From NCBI GenBank assembly GCA_034189085.1, contig JAXHVH010000001.1:1-64000 (forward strand): DNA of 64,000 bases, written 5' to 3'. Position 1 is the stretch's first letter. Every line of letters starts with the position of its first letter. Below, in pieces: positions 45,752 to 55,452 of the stretch. The stretch is from M55B129 sp034189085 (GTDB lineage: Bacteria; Bacillota; Dethiobacteria; DTU022). Both the position numbers and the translations under genes were made by a program. The notes under the pieces are model-generated. The model saw nothing but the letters and a program-made list of their open reading frames with translations, did no database searches and had not been told where the DNA came from.

Positions 45752-47725
45752 TTATATTTCCACCGCTGTATTGAAACCGTCATGTATCGCTTCTTTAATC
45801 CTTTTAGGTGATCGGCAATCGCCAATTATATATACATCTCGCGCTGTATATTTAAGTTCGTCTGCAATATTAGAACGAGGCTTAAAACCAAGAGAAAGAA
45901 CAATAGTATCAGCAGGAATTACATAATTATTCCATTTTTTATCTATAACAACTGCTCCATTTTTATTTATTTTTTCCAGTTTAACGCCGGTTAAAAAAGA
46001 AACTCCCAAGTCATTGAGCATATCCATCAATCCTGTTCCTCGTTTTAAAATGGGCGGTTCGCTGGTGTCTAATTCAGTTTCATCCTGCATGTCAATTATT
46101 GTCACATTTTTACCTTCCCTGGCCAGGTGAAGTGCCGCTTCGCAACCTGTCAATCCGCCGCCGACAATTACTGCCCTTTGGCCGGGGATTCCCTTGTTCA
46201 GGTGGACATCACCCACCCAGATTGTTTTGTTTTTCTCCTCACCTTCAATGTGGGGAAGGATCGGTTCCGAACCAGCTGCGACAATGACAGCATCAGGATT
46301 ATCTGCTTTCACAGTTGCAGCATCAGCACTGCTGTTTAATCTAATTTCCAGTCGTGGAGCCTCTTCAACCTGGCCAATTAGCCATTGAAGATATTTCTTC
46401 ATATCTTCCTTAAAAGGTGGTCCGGCAGCAAAATTCAGGTTACCGCCAAGCTTCTTGTTTTTCTCATAAAGGACCACTTCATGCCCCCTCGATGAAGCTA
46501 CCAGCGCTGCTTCCATGCCGGCCGGGCCGCCACCGACAACTACTATTTTTTTCTTTTCGACAGCCTGCGGGATCTTATCATATTCCAGTTCTCGGCCCAG
46601 GACCGGATTCACCGCACAGCGTATCGGAAGTAGATTACCGGCATAAAAATTACAGGTATGGCAGCGGAGGCAAGGCCTTACCTTATTCTGTTCACCGCGT
46701 CTGCTTTTATTGACAATATCCGGATCTGCATAAATTGCTCTGGCCATGGCCACGACATCGGCCTTCCCTTCCCCGATGATTCGGTCGGCAGATTCCAGAT
46801 CGCTGATTGATCCAACAGTTGTAATTGGGACCCTCAGCGCTTTCTTAAATTTTTCTGCGTAATGAACGTTGTAATTATGGGGGAAATAGGTAGGCTGAAT
46901 TTGATGAGGAAGGGTAACTGGATCACTCAGCAACCCTACCGAAACATGGAGCAGATCAATCTTATCTTCGATCATTTTAACAAATTCGATTGTCTCTTCC
47001 TCTTTCATCCCTTCAGGAACCAGTTCACTGGCACTGATCCGGTATTCAATGGCTATTTTATCGCCTACTTTTTTTCTGATCGCTGATAACACTTCTATAG
47101 CAAACCTGGCCCTGTTTTCCAGGCTTCCTCCATAATTATCCCTTCGCTTGTTGGCATAGGGAGAAAGAAACTGGGCAATGAGGTGACCGTGCGCACCATG
47201 GATCATTACCATCTCAAAACCAGCCCGCGCACATCTATCAACAGCATCGGCAAACCGGTTAACAACCGTATGGATCATTTCTTGATCCATTTCAGTAACC
47301 TTAATCGGCCTTCTGCCTTCCATGGCAGCCATCACTTCCTCACCCCTGGTCGGGATGGGCGAAGGAGCAATTGCTTCGCGTCCGTTGAGCAAAGTTCGTC
47401 CGCCATGATTAATCTCAATGGAAATTTTTGATCCGTAGCGATGAACAGCTTCGGCCAAAACACTCAGTCCTGCAACAACACTTTCATCGCCAAGGTTAAG
47501 CATATGATCATGAGTTTTAGCATATTCAAAATCAATGGAAGACTCTCCAATAGTTACAATTCCGGCTCCACCCCTGGCCATAGAACGGTAAAAAGCAATC
47601 AGCTCTCCTGTCACATGACCGCCCGGGGTGGCCAGACAGGGCATGGCTGGAGCAAGCTCAATCCTATTTTTTACTTCAACATTTCCTATTTTAATAGGTG
47701 ATAATACGTGTGCATATTTTTTCAT
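45752..47725 (-). CDS. OYE-family NADH:flavin/Fe-S oxidoreductase
   Basis: 657 residues: FMN barrel, CLRCHTC plus a fourth Cys after 11 residues, Rossmann half with GGGPAG and GGGLTG. HGAHGH has His at the catalytic Tyr position. It groups with 20825 and 34951. ATG at 47725 follows AGGGAGG. It lies next to a tandem cupin gene (86 bases). Confidence 0.85.
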   Translation of the reverse strand: MKKYAHVLSPIKIGNVEVKNRIELAPAMPCLATPGGHVTGELIAFYRSMARGGAGIVTIGESSIDFEYAKTHDHMLNLGDESVVAGLSVLAEAVHRYGSKISIEINHGGRTLLNGREAIAPSPIPTRGEEVMAAMEGRRPIKVTEMDQEMIHTVVNRFADAVDRCARAGFEMVMIHGAHGHLIAQFLSPYANKRRDNYGGSLENRARFAIEVLSAIRKKVGDKIAIEYRISASELVPEGMKEEETIEFVKMIEDKIDLLHVSVGLLSDPVTLPHQIQPTYFPHNYNVHYAEKFKKALRVPITTVGSISDLESADRIIGEGKADVVAMARAIYADPDIVNKSRRGEQNKVRPCLRCHTCNFYAGNLLPIRCAVNPVLGRELEYDKIPQAVEKKKIVVVGGGPAGMEAALVASSRGHEVVLYEKNKKLGGNLNFAAGPPFKEDMKKYLQWLIGQVEEAPRLEIRLNSSADAATVKADNPDAVIVAAGSEPILPHIEGEEKNKTIWVGDVHLNKGIPGQRAVIVGGGLTGCEAALHLAREGKNVTIIDMQDETELDTSEPPILKRGTGLMDMLNDLGVSFLTGVKLEKINKNGAVVIDKKWNNYVIPADTIVLSLGFKPRSNIADELKYTARDVYIIGDCRSPKRIKEAIHDGFNTAVEI

Positions 47726-47811
47726 CAGTAGTCCTCCCTATTACTGCCACTTCACTTAATACGATCAAAGCCGTTCTTCCAGGCAGGCACTTTAAAGTTA
47801 TTACCTCAATC

Positions 47812-48720
47812 CTAACCCCTGATGCCACTGTTGTCCCAACTTTCCGAAAAAGAGCCAGCTCCTACCATCAGGGCCATTTCAACCTGCGCCCTGGAGCATT
47901 CATTCCGGGTCAGCGGTCCATGCTTCAGGTTTTTCGCCACTAATCCACAGTTACTGGTATTAAATGTTAAGGGTTGTTCGTCGACATAATAGACGAATTC
48001 ACCGCCCAGATCGGTGGGATGATCAGGATCGCTCCCAAAATGCAGGACTACTTCATCAAAATCGTGACTGTGCTCATGCATACCTGGATTTGGATCTGGA
48101 ATTTTATACACCCATCCGTATTCGAGGTAATAATTGGCTTCGGGAATCTGTAGCTTGCTTATGTAAGACATGCTCGGATCCTGTCGCCCCGTGGTACCGG
48201 GAACAGTAATTTCCCGCAGCGGGCTGCGAACAACATATTTTTCATAATCAACAGCACCGCTTTCGGACAGTAATTTTCCTTTTTCTTGCCCCGTAATTTC
48301 GGGATCAACCTGCCGGTAGCTACCGCTGGCCAGGATAAAAGAAATAACAAGATGCGGTTTTGAAACTTCTTTCCAGGTAAAATTGCCGGGGCCCAACTCT
48401 TTGGGAATAAATATACCTGTAGTTGTATTAAATTTAAGCTGCTGTCCGCCTATTGTAATTTCCACTTCACCACCGAGTACCTGCGGCTTTTCCGGATCAA
48501 TGCTCATGTATAGAAGGATCTGATCATATTCGTGGGCATGGATTGGAATATGCGGATTCGGATCTGGAATACCGTAAATCCATTTTTTGCTGACATAACA
48601 GTTTGACCCGGAAATGAGTTCACTGCTCAGGTAAATAAATCTTTTTATATTATTTACCTTTGGCTCGGATTCATAGATTGGTTTACTGACCATGTAGCGC
48701 TCACCACCTGATTCAGCCAT
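47812..48720 (-). CDS. Tandem cupin protein, undescribed family
   Basis: 302 residues in two cupin domains. Domain 1 has PDPNPHIPIHAHEYDQ (Gln in place of the Glu) and PKELGPGN, where the motif-2 His is missing. Domain 2 has PDPNPGMHEHSHDFDE with the full HXHX3E set. So the intact half here is domain 2, the reverse of the copy at 42788. The frame is open to 48825 and overlaps the OYE stop, but alignment with the other tandem copy (MA....YMV.KP.YE) places the start at ATG 48720. Confidence 0.75.
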   Translation of the reverse strand: MAESGGERYMVSKPIYESEPKVNNIKRFIYLSSELISGSNCYVSKKWIYGIPDPNPHIPIHAHEYDQILLYMSIDPEKPQVLGGEVEITIGGQQLKFNTTTGIFIPKELGPGNFTWKEVSKPHLVISFILASGSYRQVDPEITGQEKGKLLSESGAVDYEKYVVRSPLREITVPGTTGRQDPSMSYISKLQIPEANYYLEYGWVYKIPDPNPGMHEHSHDFDEVVLHFGSDPDHPTDLGGEFVYYVDEQPLTFNTSNCGLVAKNLKHGPLTRNECSRAQVEMALMVGAGSFSESWDNSGIRG

Positions 48721-48824
48721 TTGCTGATCACGCCTCTTGATTCTTAACTTAGTCAGATACAAACTTGCATCCTTTACCAGGTCATTACAGATAAAAACAG
48801 CCCCGAGAACCGGCCAACCTGTCA

Positions 48825-50717
48825 TTATACATCCATACCGGCAAAAAACCCTTCACTAACAGCTTTGTACAAATTCCCTCGTTCATTGTTACAATCGCCA
48901 ATTATATATACTTCCGGAACCAGGTGCACAAAAGCTTCAATTGCATCCTGGCGGGGCTTCATCCCAAGAGATAGAACAACAGTATCACAGGGGATTTCAA
49001 TCCTTTTTCCTGTTTTATCTTTGACTGTAACGCCCGTTGCATTGAAAGCTTCCAGTTTTGTCTCAGCTTTTGTCACTACACCGTTTTCAGCCAACAGTTC
49101 TCTCAAGGCAATGACGTTGAAAAAGGGAATATCTTTGTCAACTTCTTCAATAGGACGCATGTCAATCATAGTCATTTTTTTACCTGTCTGCGCAAGGTAA
49201 AGTGCAGTTTCACTGCCGATCAACCCGGCGCCGGCTACTAAAATATTTTCACCGACTTTCACATCACCCGTATCGACATCACCCGCCCAGACAACATTAT
49301 CTTTACTCATGCCGGGCAGGTCAGGCCTGATAGGAATTGAACCCGCGGCAACGATAATTCCATCGGGTTGCTCGGCCATTACCTTCTCAGGAGTAGCTTC
49401 CGTCGACAGCTTAACCTGCACACCCGGCGCATTCATCGTTTCTCTGATTGCCCACTGCAGGTACTTTTTCATATCGTCTTTGAAAGGCATTGAGGCTGCC
49501 CTGTGCAGGTTGCCGCCAAGCTGCCCGTCCTTTTCAAAGAGGACGACTGAGTGTCCTCTTTTTGCTGCTCTTCTGGCCGCCTCCATCCCGGCCGGGCCAC
49601 CCCCGATTACCACAATCTTCTTTTTGACTGCCGCTTTCGAACCGGCCAGCATATATTCAACTTCTCTCCCGGCGACTGGATTTACCGCACAACGAACAGA
49701 AAGATAATATGAATGCGCTCTGTCAATACATGTATTGCAGCGAACACAGGGCCTGATCTTTTCCTTTTGGCCGCTCCTTGCCTTATTTACACAATCAGGA
49801 TCGGCAATTATTCCCCTTGCCATTGCCACCATATCCGCTTTTCCCTCGGTGATCACTTCTTCAGCCAGATTCAGATCCATACCCCCGACAGTTGTAATTG
49901 GTATTTTCAATTCCTTTTTAAACTTTTCAGCCAGGTAAACATTAAGGCCGCGGGGCAGATAGATCGGCTGGAACATTCTCTTTAGAGTTTCATCGTCATA
50001 TAATTTTCCGGCTGATACATGCAATATATCTATCCTGTCTTCCAGTATTTTAGTCAGGGCAAACTGCTCTTTAAAATGTAACCCTTCGGGGATAAGCTCA
50101 TCACCGCTGATCCTGTAAGCAATGGCCAGTTCATCTCCCACTTTATCTCTAATTGCATCAAGCAGCTCAACTAAAAATCTCGCCCGATTCTCGAAAGAAC
50201 CGCCGTAGTTATCGGTGCGTTTGTTACGGTAAGGCGATAAAAATTGACTGATAAAATGCCCATGTCCGGCATGGATAAGAATCATGTCCATTCCTGCATG
50301 CAGAGCCCTGACAGAAGCAAGAGCATACATATCTATTAACTCTTTTATTTCTTCTCCAGTTAGTTGAGTGGGAGTATAATTCTCATCGGCTACATGATAG
50401 GAAACTTCAATTGAAGCACAGGCTCCGTATCGTTTAATTGTTTCCACAAGCTTGTTCAGATCGTTGACCGCCCTATCAAAACCGAGGGTAAGAACATGAC
50501 CTACTTCCAATGACAATTTTCCGGAAACGCAGGTATCACCAAGGGTAACCAGGCCTGCCCCCCCTCTGGCAAGAGCCCGCGTCCATTCGATCATTTCCGG
50601 CCCTACGCCACAATCATTGGAAGCAATCATGGGCATCATCGGCGCTACTTCGATGCGGTTTTTGATATTGACATTTCCAACTTTTATGGGGGTAAAAACA
50701 TGTTCATAATCTGCCAT
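48825..50717 (-). CDS. OYE-family NADH:flavin/Fe-S oxidoreductase
   Basis: 630 residues. The barrel is shorter in its first third than in the other copies. CVRCNTC is followed by a fourth Cys 12 residues later. HAGHGH has His at the Tyr position. Rossmann motifs are GGGPAG and GAGLIG. It is the closest relative of the next gene upstream (50760-52730), together a tandem pair. ATG at 50717 has AAAGGAG; the 13 codons upstream are unsupported. Confidence 0.85.
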   Translation of the reverse strand: MADYEHVFTPIKVGNVNIKNRIEVAPMMPMIASNDCGVGPEMIEWTRALARGGAGLVTLGDTCVSGKLSLEVGHVLTLGFDRAVNDLNKLVETIKRYGACASIEVSYHVADENYTPTQLTGEEIKELIDMYALASVRALHAGMDMILIHAGHGHFISQFLSPYRNKRTDNYGGSFENRARFLVELLDAIRDKVGDELAIAYRISGDELIPEGLHFKEQFALTKILEDRIDILHVSAGKLYDDETLKRMFQPIYLPRGLNVYLAEKFKKELKIPITTVGGMDLNLAEEVITEGKADMVAMARGIIADPDCVNKARSGQKEKIRPCVRCNTCIDRAHSYYLSVRCAVNPVAGREVEYMLAGSKAAVKKKIVVIGGGPAGMEAARRAAKRGHSVVLFEKDGQLGGNLHRAASMPFKDDMKKYLQWAIRETMNAPGVQVKLSTEATPEKVMAEQPDGIIVAAGSIPIRPDLPGMSKDNVVWAGDVDTGDVKVGENILVAGAGLIGSETALYLAQTGKKMTMIDMRPIEEVDKDIPFFNVIALRELLAENGVVTKAETKLEAFNATGVTVKDKTGKRIEIPCDTVVLSLGMKPRQDAIEAFVHLVPEVYIIGDCNNERGNLYKAVSEGFFAGMDV

Positions 50718-50759
50718 ATTTTGGTCTCCTTTATGCAGGCTGTTATTGATTCCCAATTG

Positions 50760-52730
50760 TTAAATATCCATTGCAGCATCAAAAGCAGTCGTCGTTGCCG
50801 TCCAGAGGCTACCTCTCTTAACCCGACAATCACCAACGACATAGACATCACTGGCCAGGTTTTTATATTCTTCAACAATCTCAGAACGTGGGTTTACTCC
50901 AAGCGATAGGACTACATTATCGCACGGCAACCGAACTGTTTCTCCTTTTTTATCAACCACCACTGCCGCATTGTCGGTAATATTTTTGAGTTTTGTTTCC
51001 GTCATCAGTTTTACGCCGTTTTTTTTCAAAAGAGAAAGCAGAGAAATCATATTAATAATAGGAGCTGAGGTCACCACTTCTTCGAAAGTAATCATTTCAA
51101 TGATGGTAACTTTCTTGCCCTTCAGTGCCAGATCAAGAGCTGTCTCGCAACCGGTCATACCGCCGCCTGCTATAACAATATCATTACCAACCTGGATCCT
51201 GCCCAGATGGACATCTCCCACCCATACTGCTATTTCATTATCAATACCGGGTATATTAGGCAAATTAGGCCTGGCTCCCACAGCCACGATGACAGCATCG
51301 GGATTTTCCGCTGCCACCAGTTGAGGAGCCGCTTCAGTGGCAAGCTTAACTTTAATTCCGGGATGATCGGTAGTCATCCGTATTGTCCAGTCTAGGTATT
51401 CTTTCATATCCTTTTTAAAAGTAGCAGCCGCCGCCATGATCAGGGTACCGCCCAGCTGAGGGTTTTTTTCATATAAAATGACTTCGTGGCCGCGATCAGC
51501 CGCAGTTCTGGCTGCTTCCATCCCTGCCGGACCGCCGCCTATAACAATCACTTTTTTCTTTTTGGCAGGATAAGGTTCATTCATAAATTCTGCTTCTCGT
51601 CCGGCCAGGGGGTTAACCGCACATCTCACAGGCAGGAAAAAATAATGAGGAAGATTGATGCAGGTGTTACAGCGAATACAAGGTCTGATTCGTTCCGCCT
51701 GATCATATTTTGCTTTTCTTACTGCATCGGGATCGGCAATTATGGTCCGCAGCATTGCCACCATATCGGCTTTTCCTGAAGTGATGACCTCTTCAGCCAG
51801 ATCAATATTCAGGGAACCAACCGTGGTCACCGGTATGGAGAGGTGCTTTTTAAATTTTTCTGCGTAATGAACGTTTAAACCACGCTCATAATATATGGGC
51901 TGGATAACATTACCCATTATTTGATCATTACTCAATGTTCCCGCCGAAACATGTAGGATGTCAATTTTATCCTGAATGAGCTCGGCAAATCGAAGAGTAT
52001 CTTCCAGGCTGGGCCCCGTTGTTGTCAGTTCTTCGGCACTGAGCCGGTATTCAATAGCCATTTTATGCCCGATCCTGGCCCTGATTGCATCCAGCAGTTC
52101 AAGAACGAAACGCGACCTGTTTTCAACTGAACCGCCGTATTTGTCAGTCCTTTTATTTTTATACGGGGAAAGAAACTGGCTGATAAACATTTCATGGGCA
52201 CCGTGAATCAGGATCATATCCATGCCCGCACGCAGACAGCGCTCAGCCGCCTCTGCATAATAATTTATAATCTCTTTGATATCATCATTGGTCAGCTCCA
52301 CCGGAGGAGTAACTCTGATCTTGTCATTGATACTGGTTTCATTGCGGATCCGGGCAAGGTCTTCTTCTGTAAGCTCACTTTGCGGCTTTTCGGGAGGGGC
52401 AAAATCCATGTACACCATTTCAATTGATGCCATAGCCCCATAACGATGGATGGATTCAACGAGTCTTGATAATCCGTTTACGACTTTATTATTTGAGAGA
52501 TCCAGGGAAAAGCCTCTCAATTCTTGCTCCATGGGATTGACAAAACTCATCCCCACGGTTACTACTCCGGCATCTCCTTTCGCCATCCTCTTCGTCCATT
52601 CAATCAGTTCCCGCGAAACAAAACCTTCTTCCGTTCCCAGCAAATTGGCTCCCGGTGAAACTTCAATGCGGTTTTTCGTTATTATCGGTCCAATTTGCAA
52701 GGGTTGGAATATATTTCGGTACTTATTCAC
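50760..52730 (-). CDS. OYE-family NADH:flavin/Fe-S oxidoreductase
   Basis: 656 residues. CIRCNTC plus a fourth Cys after 12 residues, and GGGPAG and GGGMTG in the Rossmann half. The flavin-site segment reads HGAHEM, so the glycine and the Tyr are both changed (Met at the Tyr place), the most altered of the seven. The start is GTG at 52730 after AGGAGGAGG, in preference to an upstream ATG that would overlap the ribosome binding site. It lies 42 bases before its tandem partner. Confidence 0.85.
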   Translation of the reverse strand: MNKYRNIFQPLQIGPIITKNRIEVSPGANLLGTEEGFVSRELIEWTKRMAKGDAGVVTVGMSFVNPMEQELRGFSLDLSNNKVVNGLSRLVESIHRYGAMASIEMVYMDFAPPEKPQSELTEEDLARIRNETSINDKIRVTPPVELTNDDIKEIINYYAEAAERCLRAGMDMILIHGAHEMFISQFLSPYKNKRTDKYGGSVENRSRFVLELLDAIRARIGHKMAIEYRLSAEELTTTGPSLEDTLRFAELIQDKIDILHVSAGTLSNDQIMGNVIQPIYYERGLNVHYAEKFKKHLSIPVTTVGSLNIDLAEEVITSGKADMVAMLRTIIADPDAVRKAKYDQAERIRPCIRCNTCINLPHYFFLPVRCAVNPLAGREAEFMNEPYPAKKKKVIVIGGGPAGMEAARTAADRGHEVILYEKNPQLGGTLIMAAAATFKKDMKEYLDWTIRMTTDHPGIKVKLATEAAPQLVAAENPDAVIVAVGARPNLPNIPGIDNEIAVWVGDVHLGRIQVGNDIVIAGGGMTGCETALDLALKGKKVTIIEMITFEEVVTSAPIINMISLLSLLKKNGVKLMTETKLKNITDNAAVVVDKKGETVRLPCDNVVLSLGVNPRSEIVEEYKNLASDVYVVGDCRVKRGSLWTATTTAFDAAMDI

Positions 52731-52783
52731 AATTAATCCTCCTCCTACCCGTTTCAACAATCAACTGCTACAAATAATTAAAT

Positions 52784-53266
52784 TTAAGAAAATTTTTCTG
52801 TGATTATTTCATTGTGCTGATCATAAGGTATATCACTACCAGGGAAGAACTTACGATATCTGGTGGTCATTGACATGTCCTGAAATAAAATCGGCTTGCG
52901 CGGATCATTGATTTTCTTAAAATTAAGAGGAGAGTGGAGAAGTCCTTTGGGAATATAAATTATCGCAGCAGTAGTAAAAACAAATTTCTCCAGGCTCTCC
53001 ATAGTTTCACCCATTGTAAATTCCACCTCGCCGCCCAGGTCCGGCATGTTGGCAACATCTCCCCCGACCAGGTATATAAATTGATCAAAATCATGATAGA
53101 AGGTCTTATCCTCCATCACAAATGGTTCTGTTATCGCCCACCAGCTGATAGTAAAATTATTTGCCTGATTCTTAAACAAGAGGACCGGGTTTTTAACCAC
53201 ATTTTTTAGCTGGTGGTCAAGAATCAGATCCCGGGTAATAAATTTTTCCATTGCCGATCTGCTCAT
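52784..53266 (-). CDS. Single-domain cupin of the same family, diverged
   Basis: 160 residues. LGGEVEF and PKGLLHSP are kept, but the first motif reads FYHDFDQ, so only one His remains and Gln replaces Glu. Metal binding may be lost, which would suit a ligand-binding or structural partner. ATG at 53266 has GGGAGG. It lies between MFS and OYE genes. Confidence 0.65.
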   Translation of the reverse strand: MSRSAMEKFITRDLILDHQLKNVVKNPVLLFKNQANNFTISWWAITEPFVMEDKTFYHDFDQFIYLVGGDVANMPDLGGEVEFTMGETMESLEKFVFTTAAIIYIPKGLLHSPLNFKKINDPRKPILFQDMSMTTRYRKFFPGSDIPYDQHNEIITEKFS

Positions 53267-53320
53267 TAAGACAACCTCCCATTTGATTTTTCACATATTC
53301 ATGGCCGGACTATTTTATAA

Positions 53321-54559
53321 TTAAGCGGATACTTTTCGCTCTTTTCCTTCGCCGGGGACAATAGTATTTAATTGACCATAGAAATAGACAAATAAAGCAA
53401 GAACGACAGGAATAATGGTCAGGTAAAACATTGATCGATAACCGATGGATGCCGCCACCAATCCCCAGGTTATAGAGCCGATAAACATACCCATATCCAT
53501 TCCTGTCCAGTAAGTGGCATTGGCCGCTCCTCTTTCTTCAGGAGGCAAACCCCTGACACAGAGAGCAAGCATAGTCGGTTGAAGAAAACCAAAACCGACT
53601 CCATAGATGATACCTCCTATGACCAGGTGATATGAAGACGATGTTGCTGCAAGAATTAAAATAGCCCCTGTAATAGCTACAGTACCAATGAGAACTGCCA
53701 GCGCATATCCAATATCTCTTTTCCTGTCTACAAGCATCCCTGAAAAGGGCCTCATGACAAAAGAGGTGAAAGCCATTGCCGTAAAAAAGATACCGGTTAC
53801 ACCAACTCCCTGCATGGAAGCGTAAACAGGTAAAAATGAGGTAACTGAACTGAAATTGATTATGATGAAGAGCGTTACCAGGGCTGGTCTCAAACCGCTC
53901 CTGGAAAAATTTATCAACTTTGGTTTGATCACTTTCTGCTCGAAAGTGGGGTACCTGATGAAAAGAGCAGTGACAATTGATAAAACGATGACCGTGGAAG
54001 CGATGGAAAAAATAGTGGGATATGAAGAATTATAAAGCACCCATGAACTGAGGGCAGGAGATATAGCTGTAGAAATACTCATGGTGGAAGTGAAATAACC
54101 CATCCCCTCTCCCATCCTTTTGGAAGGAATGATGTCGGAAGCTATTGTAAAAAGCGCTGTGTTGCTAAAGCCAAAACCAAGTCCTTGAATAAAACGCAGA
54201 CCGATTAATAATGGTGCAGGCAACATTAAGATATAGAGAAGTGCGGGCACCAGAAAAAGTAGCAATCCACCAAGGAAAATTTTCCGTCTGCCGTGGACAT
54301 CTATAGCCCAGCCGGCCACCGGCCTTACCAGTAGAGCACCCAGTGTTAACGAAGCAAGGGGCAGGCCAGCCACCCCGCTAATTCCTTCGTGTACCTCCAT
54401 GTACAAAGGAAGAACAGGAATCATGCTGTCAAAGGACATGAACAAAAACAGTGAAGTGATACATGCCACAATGTAATTTTTAGTCCAGAGAGGTTCGTTA
54501 GCTGATTCTGTTGGTGTTATTTTCTTATCCTGGTCAGTTGCGTCCATTATTAATAACAC
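53321..54559 (-). CDS. Major facilitator superfamily transporter
   Basis: About 412 residues, 12 predicted membrane helices, with the loop 2-3 motif GWAIDVHGRRK near 85-95 and its weaker repeat MLVDRKRDIG in the second half. There is no close sign of substrate. It could import the pathway substrate or export an end product. The start is GTG 54559 or ATG 54547; GGCGG precedes the latter by 10 bases. Confidence 0.85.
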   Translation of the reverse strand: MLLIMDATDQDKKITPTESANEPLWTKNYIVACITSLFLFMSFDSMIPVLPLYMEVHEGISGVAGLPLASLTLGALLVRPVAGWAIDVHGRRKIFLGGLLLFLVPALLYILMLPAPLLIGLRFIQGLGFGFSNTALFTIASDIIPSKRMGEGMGYFTSTMSISTAISPALSSWVLYNSSYPTIFSIASTVIVLSIVTALFIRYPTFEQKVIKPKLINFSRSGLRPALVTLFIIINFSSVTSFLPVYASMQGVGVTGIFFTAMAFTSFVMRPFSGMLVDRKRDIGYALAVLIGTVAITGAILILAATSSSYHLVIGGIIYGVGFGFLQPTMLALCVRGLPPEERGAANATYWTGMDMGMFIGSITWGLVAASIGYRSMFYLTIIPVVLALFVYFYGQLNTIVPGEGKERKVSA

Positions 54560-54632
54560 CGCCGTTTCAAAATAGATATTATTTATGAAGACGAACTACA
54601 CAGGCTGCCTTTAAACCAGGTTAGACTAATAT

Positions 54633-55427
54633 TTAGACACTTGGCTGCAGGGGCAAACCACCGGTTACCGGAATAAGAGCGGCTGTAACGTAAGCCGAGA
54701 GATCAGAAGCAAGGAAAAGAGCCACACCGGCGCAATCTTCAGGAGTGCCTACTCTTTGCAGCGGGGCGCTCCTGGCCATTCCGGCAAAAAAAGCTTCTTT
54801 TTCCTTTTCCGTCATTGAAGCAACCAGTTTATCAAAAAATGGTGTCCGGATGGGGCCAGGCATAATGGCGTTGACCCTGATATTAAATGTTCCAAGTTCT
54901 CTGGCCGTATCATAAGTCATACCAATAATGCCTGATTTTGAAGCATGATAATGAGGTGATACTGTTGGAGGGTGCACGGCACCCAGCGAGGTAAAATTAA
55001 TGATGTTGCCGGATCCGTTTTTCTTCATGTGCGGAACAACAGATCTGGTGGTCAAAAAAGCCCCTTTCAAATTTACGCCTACTATGCGGTCCCATTCTTC
55101 TTCAGGAATATCAGCAATGGACTTGGAAGCTGAAGGATCCGAACCGGCAATAGCACCGGCATTGTTTACCAGGATATCAATTTTACCAAATTCAACAATT
55201 GTTTTTTCTACCATCGCCTCAACCTGGTTTCTGTTTGAAACATCCAGAGGAGCAGCAAGGGCTTTACGACCAATAGCATTTACTTCAGAAGCGACTTTTT
55301 CTACTTCTTCTTCATTCCGGGCACATATAACCATGTCGCAGCCTTCCCGGGCAAATTTAAGAGCAATGCCCCGGCCTATACCTTTTGAACTTCCAGTTAC
55401 TATAGCTACTTTATTTCGCAATAACAT
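54633..55427 (-). CDS. SDR-family NAD(P)-dependent oxidoreductase
   Basis: 264 residues with TGSSKGIG near 12-19, NNAG near 88 and the active site YHASK preceded by His. The CARNEEE stretch after the second strand suggests NADP(H). It is a tandem paralogue of the next SDR (55453), sharing PHYHA.K.GIIGMTYDTARE. ATG at 55427 has GGGAGGG. Confidence 0.85.
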   Translation of the reverse strand: MLLRNKVAIVTGSSKGIGRGIALKFAREGCDMVICARNEEEVEKVASEVNAIGRKALAAPLDVSNRNQVEAMVEKTIVEFGKIDILVNNAGAIAGSDPSASKSIADIPEEEWDRIVGVNLKGAFLTTRSVVPHMKKNGSGNIINFTSLGAVHPPTVSPHYHASKSGIIGMTYDTARELGTFNIRVNAIMPGPIRTPFFDKLVASMTEKEKEAFFAGMARSAPLQRVGTPEDCAGVALFLASDLSAYVTAALIPVTGGLPLQPSV

Positions 55428-55452
55428 ATTATGCCCTCCCAGTATTAACTGT

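Noticed and set aside
2376..52730. Bile-acid (bai-like) operon, because BaiCD/BaiH-like OYE and BaiA-like SDR proteins are abundant
   Set aside because: No BaiB-type CoA ligase, BaiF-type CoA transferase or BaiE dehydratase is seen, so family resemblance alone does not support it.
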